From assembly GCA_031287415.1 (NCBI GenBank), contig JAITSY010000013.1, forward strand, positions 1 to 48,638: a stretch of DNA of 48,638 nt, in the 5' to 3' direction. Within the stretch, counting starts at the first letter, position 1. Each line of letters begins with the position of its first letter. Positions 1 to 7,467 of this stretch are shown one piece after another. Made by a program: the position numbers and the translations under genes. The notes below the pieces were generated by a model. The model searched no databases, was not told the origin of the DNA, and was given only the letters and a program-made list of their open reading frames with translations. Source of the DNA: Candidatus Methanorbis basalitermitum (GTDB lineage Archaea > Halobacteriota > Methanomicrobia > Methanomicrobiales > Methanocorpusculaceae).

Positions 1-143
1 TTAGGATAACTCGATCTATGATATATCTTAGTTTGCACTCCGCAATGTGGACAGGTAATCCCATCGGGATAACAAATTTTGATGAAGCAGTCTATAGCAG
101 ATAGCTCAGTAGGAAACAACACCTCAAATTCATTGTATAACTG
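1..143 (-). pseudogene. IS1595-type transposase, N-terminal zinc-ribbon fragment (left copy)
   Basis: Read on the minus strand from 143 to the window edge, 47 codons are open and encode the start of an ISXO2/IS1595-type transposase. The pattern FPTELSAIDCFIKI is followed by a YPDG motif and the first half of a zinc ribbon, CPHCG. The copy at 48481-48630 has ATG where this one has CAG, so the start codon appears lost. The fragment leaves the window at base 1, so the length beyond is unknown. A family A repeat lies just upstream of it at 222-290. Known: IS1595 transposases begin with a zinc ribbon that binds DNA. Inferred: this copy is inactive. Confidence 0.7.
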
Positions 144-221
144 TCTACATTAATATTAGACGCAATCGAATACATATTATCTTATTAAAAGACATAATTT
201 CGTAATATATAAATGATTCGT

Positions 222-290
222 GATTCTCTATTGATATAGACTGTTATATTTCAGATTTGAAGAACAGTTCCCATTCAAACTGATAATTCC
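222..290 (-). repeat. Family A dispersed repeat, copy A1
   Basis: This minus-strand copy of an AT-rich element occurs five or six times in the window. Its first part reads ATTATCAGTTTGAATGGGAA and is followed by a TTCAAATCTGAAATATAACA-like block and by TCTATATCAATAGAGAA. Downstream (lower coordinates) it continues into a TATA-like stretch near 205-215 and then into the transposase fragment at 1-143. It therefore looks like the promoter-side end of that insertion sequence. Other copies are at 1401-1513, 15743-15853, 18159-18270, 29985-30096 and, weaker, 44280-44323. Confidence 0.75.
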
Positions 291-295
291 ATTCC

Positions 296-307
296 GAAAT
301 ATAATAA
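296..307 (+). promoter_or_regulatory. Candidate TATA box for purN
   Basis: An AT-rich stretch reading GAAATATAATAA lies about 29-40 bases before the purN ATG. That spacing suits an archaeal TATA element with a very short or absent 5' leader. The box sits immediately beside repeat A1. Confidence 0.4.
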
Positions 308-335
308 TCCATCTGCGCCCAATATATCTATCACC

Positions 336-950
336 ATGAAGCAGATTACCGTGCTTGCCTCAGGACGCGGCTCCAATTTTCAGGTGATACTGGATTGCCT
401 CGCACGCGGGGAAATTAACGGGAAGTGTGTCGCCCTTATCACCGACAATAAGGAGGCCTACGCGATTGAACGGGCGGCGGCCGCAGATGTTCCAGTGGTT
501 GTGATCAATTTCACGGATTATCCGACGAAAACAGCTTACGAGGTGGATCTGTTTGCAGCCATGAAAGAAACGAACGCAGATCTGTTTGTCTGCGCCGGTT
601 ACATGCGTCTCCTCGGATCCGAGATTATCCAGGCATTTGCCGGAAAGATACTGAATATTCACCCTGCGCTGCTTCCAGCATTTTCCGGCATGCACGGACA
701 GCAGCAGGCACTGGAATACGGTGTGAAGATTGCTGGATGTACGGTACATTTTGTGGATGAGGGACTCGACTCCGGACCGATTATTATCCAAAAAGCGGTG
801 CCAGTGTTTGATGATGATGATGAACAGGCACTTGATGAAAGAATTCTTGAGCAGGAGCATATTGCTTTTCCTGAGGCGGTTGCTTTGTTCTGCGACGATC
901 GGCTTTTTGTGTCCGGACGGCATGTGATACTTTTACCGGAAAAAAATTAA
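336..950 (+). CDS. purN: Phosphoribosylglycinamide formyltransferase PurN
   Basis: PurN transfers a formyl group from 10-formyl-tetrahydrofolate to GAR, the third step of de novo purine synthesis in the cytosol. The 204-residue protein has the usual family length. The N-terminal phosphate-binding loop GRGSN is at 10-14. The catalytic triad residues are N107 and H109 in NIHPALLP and D145 in DSGPI. The ATG at 336 is chosen because a TATA-like box lies at 296-307. The gene ends four bases before the RNase P Rpp21 gene, so the two are probably co-transcribed, although their functions differ. Use of formyl-folate rather than formyl-methanofuran chemistry is assumed from the family. Confidence 0.95.
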   Translation: MKQITVLASGRGSNFQVILDCLARGEINGKCVALITDNKEAYAIERAAAADVPVVVINFTDYPTKTAYEVDLFAAMKETNADLFVCAGYMRLLGSEIIQAFAGKILNIHPALLPAFSGMHGQQQALEYGVKIAGCTVHFVDEGLDSGPIIIQKAVPVFDDDDEQALDERILEQEHIAFPEAVALFCDDRLFVSGRHVILLPEKN

Positions 951-954
951 TTCT

Positions 955-1275
955 ATGGTGCAAAACAACAGCAGAAAGTCATCTTCCAGAAAGATTGTTC
1001 TTGAGCGGATAGAAATTCTGTTTGAACAGGCCTATTTGAACCGCTCTGATCAGGTACTCGCAAACCGCTATGTATCTCTTGCCCGTGAAATTGCGATGCG
1101 GCAGCGGCAGCGAATATCGCGGAGGTTCCGGCGATCATTCTGTCCGGTTTGCCGCACCTACATAATTCCCGGAAAAAACTCTAGAGTACGTGTTCAACAT
1201 GGAAAAGTTATCAGTACCTGCAAAGTTTGCGGAGCAATAGCCAGGTATCCGCTGTGCCAAACCAGACAAAGGTGA
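955..1275 (+). CDS. rnp4: RNase P protein component 4 (Rpp21/Rpr2 family)
   Basis: This is a protein subunit of archaeal RNase P, which removes 5' leaders from pre-tRNA. It works with Rpp29, whose gene is at 35988-36260. The 106-residue protein has a basic N-terminal helical half and a zinc ribbon with C63, C66, C89 and C92, as in the Rpr2/Rpp21 family. It starts 4 bases after purN and is probably expressed with it. In other methanogens this gene sits beside the CRM-domain gene and the rps19e cluster; here a 350-base gap with two repeats separates it from the CRM gene, and rps19e is 25 kb away. Confidence 0.9.
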   Translation: MVQNNSRKSSSRKIVLERIEILFEQAYLNRSDQVLANRYVSLAREIAMRQRQRISRRFRRSFCPVCRTYIIPGKNSRVRVQHGKVISTCKVCGAIARYPLCQTRQR

Positions 1276-1286
1276 TAGATGGCAAT

Positions 1287-1346
1287 TTCTGCAAATCCAA
1301 AGGTTTCGCAGCCAAGCCTGTCTGCTACAGGCAGGCGAGGTATCCC
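1287..1346 (-). repeat. Family B double-hairpin repeat, copy B1
   Basis: On the minus strand this stretch has two inverted repeats in tandem: CCTGCCTG with CAGACAGG, then CTGCGAAACC with GGATTTGCAG. Both are partly imperfect but match the other B copies at 2091, 6446, 6721, 19230, 22651 and 31296. It fills part of the gap between the Rpp21 and CRM genes. Confidence 0.65.
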
Positions 1347-1400
1347 ACGGTCATGCAACTTTTTCCTATGCAGGATTACAGGCCAGGAGCTTCTCCTTAC

Positions 1401-1513
1401 GGGATTATCTGTTTGAATGGGAACTGTTCTTCAAATCTGAAATATAACAGTCTATATCAATAGAGAACGACGAAATATTTAGAAATTACAACTGAAACCA
1501 GTAAATCCATCAT
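1401..1513 (+). repeat. Family A dispersed repeat, copy A2
   Basis: This plus-strand copy matches A1 and A5 closely from the TTTGAATGGGAACTGTTCTT block through CAGTCTATATCAATAGAGAA and on into GAAATTACAACTGAAACC. It follows copy B1 in the gap 1276-1625, which holds no gene. Confidence 0.8.
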
Positions 1514-1595
1514 CTTATTGTACCAGAAACATCTTCGGTTCACACCTCAGATGCTTTTCCAGTTTTCGAGGGGAATTCTTATCACCACAACTATC

Positions 1596-1606
1596 TAATA
1601 TATATG
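1596..1606 (+). promoter_or_regulatory. Candidate TATA box for the CRM-domain gene
   Basis: TAATATATATG lies about 20-30 bases before the GTG at 1626. That spacing suggests a leaderless transcript beginning at or next to the start codon. Confidence 0.4.
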
Positions 1607-1625
1607 ATATAGGGGAAATTTACTC

Positions 1626-1982
1626 GTGCCCGGACCATCCGATACAGAATCTTATGTTCAGATACTAAAACCTACCATTTGGGTTGGTAAAAACGGCTGC
1701 ACCGACGATCTTGTTGCGGAGGTGCACCGCCAGCTAGCTGCAAGAAAGGTTATTAAGATCAAATGGCTGCGAAGTTGCGACCTGGATGAAGCGGAGATTC
1801 TCGAACTTGCCAAGAAGACCTCGGCAAATGTTTTGGATTCACGCGGCAGAATGGTAGTGTTTGGTGCAAAAAACAGCGGTAAACTTCCTGCCGCAACCCC
1901 ATCAAAAGGGAAAAAATCGGTGAAGAAACCGTCTTCCCGGGCCAAGATCAGAGCAGGTTATCTGGAGAAAAACAGCCGCTGA
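1626..1982 (+). CDS. CRM-domain (YhbY/CRS1) RNA-binding protein
   Basis: A 118-residue protein whose first 80 residues form a CRM/YhbY domain, an IF3-C-like fold that binds rRNA and is linked to ribosome assembly. The signature parts are a GKNG loop near residue 22, the KVIKIKWL strand near 42-49 and LDSRGRMVVFGA near the domain end. A basic tail of about 35 residues (KGKKSVKKPSSRAK) should add RNA contacts. The GTG at 1626 is chosen because the domain begins soon after it and a TATA-like box lies at the right distance. Conserved neighbourhood with RNase P Rpp21 supports a role in ribosome or tRNA maturation; the exact target is unknown. Confidence 0.85.
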   Translation: MPGPSDTESYVQILKPTIWVGKNGCTDDLVAEVHRQLAARKVIKIKWLRSCDLDEAEILELAKKTSANVLDSRGRMVVFGAKNSGKLPAATPSKGKKSVKKPSSRAKIRAGYLEKNSR

Positions 1983-2429
1983 TGTAGTATTATCAATAAT
2001 TTCTGTTTCTATGTTCTTATTTGTTATTGGTGTTTCCCATTCATATGTTCCTGCATCAATTTTTGGGTGATGGAAAACGTCGTGAAACCGACAAGGCAGC
2101 GGAACCTCGACTGCCTGTGACAGGCAGGCTGATCTGCAAAGCTTTTGGCTTTGCAACTTCTCCATGATAGAGAGGCATGACAGTAAAAAGACCAGATCAT
2201 TCCCCACATGGTAGTGGAACCCAGCTAAAAATAGATGACGGGGCCAAACGCTATAGAGTGGGTGCAGGAACGGAGATGGTGTTAGGTACAGGTTCATTAT
2301 CCCCATACTTTGACCGTAAGGCGCTCTGATACGCTGGAAACATTCAAACTTGACTATTACAAGGAGAAAAATTTCCCTGTATTTATCAGGTGAGTTCTTT
2401 GGGGCAGAGACGGGGGGCCGGCGTAGATT
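1983..2429. other. Gene-free stretch with one family B repeat
   Basis: I see no credible coding region between the CRM gene and the decayed symporter. Repeat B2 occupies 2091-2160. The rest shows only short, unrecognisable reading frames and is probably decayed sequence. Confidence 0.5.
2091..2160 (+). repeat. Family B double-hairpin repeat, copy B2
   Basis: A preamble ACAAGGCAGCGGAACCTCG is followed by hairpin 1, CTGCCTG-TGA-CAGGCAG, and hairpin 2, TGCAAAGC-TTTTG-GCTTTGCA. Both stems are perfect here, which makes this one of the best-preserved copies. Confidence 0.75.
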
Positions 2430-3090
2430 TCATTGAGCACTACACCCGAGTTTTGTTGTCAGGAGGTTGACAGCAATCATGGCAATGATGGAGAGTGCCA
2501 GGGTGTAAATGGAGAAATACATCGGGAACTTTTCGACATGCTCATAGGCACCAAATCCGATTGGAGCAGTGAGACAAACCGTCATGCGGCAATTGCCCCT
2601 GCCACGGTAGCACACCGCCAATAGAGTCCGACTATGAGGAGGACAGCAAAGAAACAGAGCATGAGGCAGATGCCGAGCCATATGAGGAAGGCGAGCATCT
2701 GCGGGTGGTTGACCGCGAAGAGGAGAGATACAACGGCTGCGGTTAAACGCATACCTGGGGGCTGACGCGGACCACCGGCCATTCACTTGCATTTTGCCGG
2801 AGCATGGTTTTGAAGATGTTCCACGAGAACTCTGTCCCGACGGTGAGCATCAGCCGATCGGTGGTTGACATGACTGCCGATAATACATGACAGCGAAGGG
2901 ATCGATGGCGAAGATGCTGGGGGCTTTGCTGTCTGTATACATGAGGACGTAGCCAGGTACACTGGCGACAGCGGCTGCATCAAGTTTGCCATTTTCTGCC
3001 ATAGCGCGGACACCCATGCCGCAAAATTTAACGAGGAACATGATGGCAGCGTAGATGCTGCCATGCAACTTAGGTACAAAATTTCCATTA
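2430..3090 (-). pseudogene. Decayed sodium:solute symporter (SSF family), C-terminal part
   Basis: Minus-strand frames hold successive pieces of an SSF transporter. One piece (about 3070-2850) ends in a GYVLM-TDS segment like the internal ASB/TADS region. A second (2782-2582) has hydrophobic helices, then LIVGLYWRCATVAGAIAA, matching the family signature GLYWKRAT-GAIAG. A third, in another frame, is APIGFGAYEH, then a final helix ending AVNLLTTKLG. At least two frameshifts separate them and the N-terminal half is missing. Such symporters import amino acids, vitamins or sugars with sodium; the substrate cannot be told. Recognition rests on the signature and helix order, so family assignment is moderate. 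Confidence 0.5.
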
Positions 3091-3252
3091 GGAATCGTCA
3101 TCGTTCTTGCCATTGCAGGTATTTTAAGCACACCTCCGACGTGCGATATCCCTGTTCGGAAAGAGTTATCAGTCCTCAGATATCCTTTCCTGTACCGGCA
3201 GAAAGCCAAACCACAATCACTAAGAATAGACACAACATAAATAAAAAGGATC

Positions 3253-3813
3253 ATGGTAATTCCTGAGAAAGTATTTTTCACCAAAGGCTGCGGAGTTCAC
3301 AAGGACGAGCTGACCTCATTTGAAATGGCACTCCGAGATGCGAAAATTTCCCAGTACAACCTCGTAACCGTCTCATCCATTTTGCCACCGGGTGCAAATG
3401 TCATCAGTTGCGAGGAAGGACTCTCCTATCTATCTCCGGGTGAGATCGTCTACTGTGTCATGTCGCGGGCCCAAACAAATGAGCAAAATCGACAAGTGTC
3501 CGCCGCCGTCGGCCTTGCCATCCCCGAAAATCACGACAAACAGCACGGGTACCTCTCCGAGCATCATACCTACGGCATGACCCAACTTGAGTGTGGCGAT
3601 TACGCCGAGGATCTTGCGGCGACCATGCTTGCAACCACCTTGGGCATCCCCTTCAATCTGGATGCCGACTGGCAGGAACTCGAACAGGTGTTTCTAGCAA
3701 GCGGGAAAATCATCAAGACCAGCAATATCTGTGCCTCCGTCGTCTGCGGCCCCGAGAGACAGTGGACAACCGTGGTGGCTGCAGCAGTCCTCATCCTGCC
3801 AAAACACGGATAA
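3253..3813 (+). CDS. pdaD: Pyruvoyl-dependent arginine decarboxylase
   Basis: This enzyme decarboxylates arginine to agmatine, the entry to archaeal polyamine synthesis and to agmatidine on tRNA-Ile2. The 186-residue proenzyme has the self-cleavage site at S41-S42 in the sequence TVSSILPPG. Cleavage converts the second serine to the pyruvoyl cofactor and leaves a short beta and a longer alpha chain. Length is a little above the Methanocaldococcus homologue. The C-terminal RQWTTVVAAAVLI strand matches the family. ATG 3253 is preceded by AAAAGGATC, a good ribosome-binding site. It stands alone between a pseudogene and the convergent nrdJ. Confidence 0.93.
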   Translation: MVIPEKVFFTKGCGVHKDELTSFEMALRDAKISQYNLVTVSSILPPGANVISCEEGLSYLSPGEIVYCVMSRAQTNEQNRQVSAAVGLAIPENHDKQHGYLSEHHTYGMTQLECGDYAEDLAATMLATTLGIPFNLDADWQELEQVFLASGKIIKTSNICASVVCGPERQWTTVVAAAVLILPKHG

Positions 3814-4091
3814 AGCAACAGAGCAGGCAAAGCAATGCCATACAACCCTTACTGCGGCTCAGAGTTGAGTAGATAACATCATAAACTCAGAATCACTTGC
3901 CTCATTCGCACGCCGCCCGGCCTCCTTTGTGGACAGGCTGTGTGCTCACTGTTCCGTAGTATTGCAACGGTAAGTATCCTACTCTCATTGCCGACTGCGG
4001 GGCTGCCATGGCAAACGGAATTTCGGAGAAAGGATGCCTGGCCTTTTTGATCCTTGGGTTGCGGAGGAAAAATTACCCTCAAAGGGGTTGG

Positions 4092-6341
4092 TCAGCTACA
4101 ACCCGACCATCCACAGTGCTTGCAGATGCCCATGTTGCAGCCCTCGCCAAACTCCAGTGGTTCACCACACTCCGGACACGGGTTTCTCTTGTTGCGGAAC
4201 GAATTTTCGCAACGCAGATGCGGTTCCGCTGTGTAGCCTTTTGCACCTGGCGTCACCACCTGAACCGTCCAGCTGTCAAGTGTCGTAATCGCCTGATTCG
4301 TCGCTGCAAGCTCAATACACTTACCGACCACATCTGCGCAGGACATCCCCTCTGAGCTCTTGTTCCGCAACGCAGAGATGCAGCTCACCTTCGCAAATTG
4401 CTTCACAAACTTTTCATACGGCACACCATTCTGCAGACCAGTACTGATACTTCGACCAAGAGCATTGCTGCTTGCCTCGCATCCCGTACCAACCGTTCTG
4501 ATGAACACTTCCATCGGCTTACCGGCGTGTGTATTCACGGTGATATACAGACGGCAGCATCCCGACTGGGCAAGGAACGTCCGGCCATCCAGTTCCCGCG
4601 GCCGGGAGAACGACAGCGGCTGCACAACCTGGGACTCAGGCACTGCCTCTTCCATTATCATCTCCGTTTTCTCCAGGGCCAGCACCACATCCTCCCGCGA
4701 TCCTGTCCGGTACAGGGTCATGCCCTTAATTTTCTTCTCCCATGCCAGAAGAACAGCCTGCGCCACATCCTCCTTCGATGCAGAAAACGGCATATTGATC
4801 GTTTTCGAGATTGATGCATGCACATGCTTCTGGAACACCGCCTGCATCAGCACATGATCTTTCCACTGAATATCAAGAGCAGTCTTAAACACCGCACGGA
4901 ACGAATCCGGCAGCCAGAGAACATTCTGCACGGTACCGGTCTCGTGAACGTGCTGGATCACTTCGTCCCGCTTTGCTTCCGCTGCCTCTCCGGAGAGTCC
5001 CATCCAAGCAATCACGCGTCGAAGCTCTGTCTCGAAATACGGGTGCACCAGAATGAACGTTTTGTTCACAGTATTCCGGCGGGTATATACATAAGAAAAC
5101 ACCGGCTCAATACCCGATGAACATCCAGCAAGCAGCGAGATCGTACCTGTCGGGGCAATCGTCGTCAGGGAGGAATTCCGCATAATCCGTCCCTGCTTAT
5201 CCCACACCGATCCCTCATAAGCTGGGAACGCTCCCTTCTCCCTGCCCAACTGCTCTGATTCCTCCATTGCCACGTCATTGATGCGGGTCATAACCTCCTC
5301 GCAGAAGTTGCGGCCTGCCTCTGAATCATAGGGAAACCGAAGCATCAGCATCGCATCATGCACGCCCATCAGACCGAGACCAACTTTGCGGGTACGGTTC
5401 GTTGCCTCTTTAATCTCCTCAATAGGGAACACATTCTTCGTGATCACCGCATCAAGGAACCGGACCGCCATTCGCGTCGTTTTATCAAGAGCATCATAAT
5501 CAACGCCGTCCACACGGATGAACTTTGCCAAATTGATGCTCCCGAGAACACAGGACTCAAATGACAACAGAGGTTGCTCACCGCAGGGGTTCGTCGTATC
5601 GATAGGACCGAGTTGCGGTGTCGGGTTCGCCGCATTTATCGTGTCATAGAAGAGAATGCCGGGTTCGCCGTTATTCCAGACGCCGTCCACAATACCATCC
5701 CAGATCTCACGGACTGTGACGACATCACCTTCGGTCGTTTTCAGCCATTCGCGATCCAGATCACCTACAAAGACTGCTTGCATGAACGCATCATTCACCA
5801 TCACTGAGATGTTGAAATTTGAAAAATCTCCTTCTTTCGCCTTACTTTTAATGAACTTCAGAATATCCTTGTGCCAAACATTCAAAATACCCATGTTTGC
5901 ACCGCGTCTGCGTCCCCCCTGCTTAATCACATCCGTTGCCGCATTAAAGACTCCCATAAACGAGACTGGGCCGGACGCAACACCATCCGTCGAACGGACC
6001 GGTGACCCTTCGGGACGAAGATGAGAAAAATTGTAGCCGGTGCCACCACCGGACTGGTGAATAATTGCCCCCCAGCGGATTGCATCAAAGATCTCTGGCA
6101 GGGAGTCATTCACCGGCAGAGTAAAACAGGCAGACAGCTGCCCAAGCGGTGTTCCTGCATTCATCAGTGTTGGTGAGTTCGGTAAGAAAGCGAGGGTCAT
6201 CATCGCTTCAAAATATTCCTTGGTCTCTTCCGAAGTTTCGCCGAGGGCATTTGCCACGCGCCGGCACACATCCTCAACCGACTTTTCGCCTGCGCGGTAG
6301 TACCTTGCAGCAAGAATACTGTCAACAACTGAGTCTTCCAT
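4092..6341 (-). CDS. nrdJ: Adenosylcobalamin-dependent (class II) ribonucleoside-diphosphate reductase
   Basis: This class II reductase makes deoxyribonucleotides with a thiyl radical generated from adenosylcobalamin, without oxygen. In the 749-residue protein, C72 (GQLSAC) and C264 fit the redox cysteine pair. NPCGE at 251-255 holds the radical cysteine C253 and the catalytic N251 and E255. Glycine-rich HQSGGGTGYNF and KQGGRRRGANMGIL segments match class II enzymes. The tail carries a zinc-ribbon-like CPECG...CKHCGWSGC, thought to help re-reduction. An upstream extension in the same frame overlaps repeat B3; I chose ATG 6341 because AGGTTGAT precedes it by a few bases. The gene is monocistronic, and its B12 need contrasts with the decayed cbiZ at 9493-10108. 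Confidence 0.95.
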   Translation of the reverse strand: MEDSVVDSILAARYYRAGEKSVEDVCRRVANALGETSEETKEYFEAMMTLAFLPNSPTLMNAGTPLGQLSACFTLPVNDSLPEIFDAIRWGAIIHQSGGGTGYNFSHLRPEGSPVRSTDGVASGPVSFMGVFNAATDVIKQGGRRRGANMGILNVWHKDILKFIKSKAKEGDFSNFNISVMVNDAFMQAVFVGDLDREWLKTTEGDVVTVREIWDGIVDGVWNNGEPGILFYDTINAANPTPQLGPIDTTNPCGEQPLLSFESCVLGSINLAKFIRVDGVDYDALDKTTRMAVRFLDAVITKNVFPIEEIKEATNRTRKVGLGLMGVHDAMLMLRFPYDSEAGRNFCEEVMTRINDVAMEESEQLGREKGAFPAYEGSVWDKQGRIMRNSSLTTIAPTGTISLLAGCSSGIEPVFSYVYTRRNTVNKTFILVHPYFETELRRVIAWMGLSGEAAEAKRDEVIQHVHETGTVQNVLWLPDSFRAVFKTALDIQWKDHVLMQAVFQKHVHASISKTINMPFSASKEDVAQAVLLAWEKKIKGMTLYRTGSREDVVLALEKTEMIMEEAVPESQVVQPLSFSRPRELDGRTFLAQSGCCRLYITVNTHAGKPMEVFIRTVGTGCEASSNALGRSISTGLQNGVPYEKFVKQFAKVSCISALRNKSSEGMSCADVVGKCIELAATNQAITTLDSWTVQVVTPGAKGYTAEPHLRCENSFRNKRNPCPECGEPLEFGEGCNMGICKHCGWSGCS

Positions 6342-6445
6342 AATATCAACCTGATAATATTTGCACAATATGAATAGTAGCAAGGCAAGCGGAGCTGTAC
6401 GACTCGCGGAAACACGGCACGAATTGCAATTCGGGGCACGCGACT

Positions 6446-6490
6446 CCGCTGCATCGCTGGGCTGCAAAGCCTTTGGCTTCGCGGCAGATC
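6446..6490 (+). repeat. Family B repeat, copy B3 (partial)
   Basis: Only the second hairpin is well kept: GCTGCAAAGCC, a short loop, then GGCTTCGCGGC. It lies about 105 bases upstream of nrdJ and artificially extends that reading frame. Confidence 0.55.
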
Positions 6491-6720
6491 CATACAGCCG
6501 GATGCAGAGTATACCAACTAAATAGGATACAGCGATATTAACCCTTAACGTTTGGACCCAGGCAAATAAAACACAGTGAAAATTATGCTGTTATAGGGGA
6601 AAACACTGTTCGACACCCAATAGCCTAACAATAGTATACAAAGACTTTGAGATAGGGGTTCCCGAGGAAACACCTGCTATAGCGTATTTTATTTCCCTTC
6701 GCTGTCCGGACGGGGCAAAC

Positions 6721-6764
6721 TAGCAAGGCAACGGAACCTCGTTAGGGTTGCAAAGCCTTTGGAG
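6721..6764 (+). repeat. Family B repeat, copy B4 (degenerate)
   Basis: The preamble GCAAGGCAACGGAACCTCG is well preserved, but hairpin 1 is almost gone and hairpin 2 is reduced to TTGCAAAGCCTTTGGAG. Confidence 0.5.
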
Positions 6765-6870
6765 TATTTGTGCCTTGAAAGAAATTCAAGTATTTTTCCC
6801 AAGGGACGTCCCCGCTTACCTTGAAGAGGAAAAGTCCTGAAAAAACAGGTAAAAAGATCGCGGAAGAAAC

Positions 6871-7467
6871 TCAAGGACTCATCATCCTGCTCAGAGCATC
6901 AGATACCATCCGACGCCAATGATCAGGGCCAAATCGATAGGTTTCACGCGCAAGGAGAACATCACTTCCGGGATTTTCAGCAACCGAAGCGTCAATTCGA
7001 TCCAGGGTTGAGCGCGCCGCATCCTGTACCCACAGACCGCGCGTCTCCTGACTCACCACAAGAATCGATTCTGCGCGCACGGAAGTGAAAACTGTTCCCT
7101 CAGATGTCGTGTACACGTTCGGTTTTCCGACAACGGCCACGAATACCGGATTTTCCGGATCAATTTTTGCCAGCTGGTGCATCGCTTCCGGTTGATACGA
7201 TCCAGCCGTCACAAAGAACAGACCAGTCGGATCCGACACTCTTGCCCGGTACAGAATATTCTGGTCCCCAACCTTATCCTTCTGCGTAATCGTCCCCACC
7301 AGCAGCACCCGGTTGCATCTCTCGCCAGTAGGTAGAAGAACATACATCGGACTTGTTTCATCCCCGACATCCTTGAACATCTTCGTAACCTCGCGGAGCT
7401 CGGCCGCAAACACGCGTTTTGCCGGTTCACGCTCGTAAGACAGATAGTGTGCCCCTGCATCACTCAT
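6871..7467 (-). CDS. RPA-associated OB-fold protein
   Basis: This 198-residue protein belongs to the COG3390 group, encoded next to single-stranded DNA-binding RPA in euryarchaea. Its ATG overlaps the end of the RPA gene by four bases (7464-7467), so the two are translationally coupled and probably act in one complex. An OB-fold-like core runs from about residue 45 to 140 (CNRVLLVGTITQKDKV, then YRARVSDPTGLFFVTAGSY). A helical C-terminal segment follows. Known: such partners bind RPA during replication and repair. The exact biochemical role of this family member is not evident from the sequence. Confidence 0.85.
   Translation of the reverse strand: MSDAGAHYLSYEREPAKRVFAAELREVTKMFKDVGDETSPMYVLLPTGERCNRVLLVGTITQKDKVGDQNILYRARVSDPTGLFFVTAGSYQPEAMHQLAKIDPENPVFVAVVGKPNVYTTSEGTVFTSVRAESILVVSQETRGLWVQDAARSTLDRIDASVAENPGSDVLLARETYRFGPDHWRRMVSDALSRMMSP

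Larger units (their letters stand above)
6342..6870. other. Intergenic region with nrdJ promoter side and two family B copies
   Basis: No gene is seen. Going leftwards, an AT-rich AAATATTAT motif near 6355-6365 could serve nrdJ. B3 (6446-6490) and B4 (6721-6764) are partial family B repeats. The remainder has no recognisable content. Confidence 0.45.

Noticed and set aside
6342-6467. N-terminal extension of nrdJ
   Set aside because: It reads into repeat B3 and has no similarity to reductases; ATG 6341 has a ribosome-binding site.
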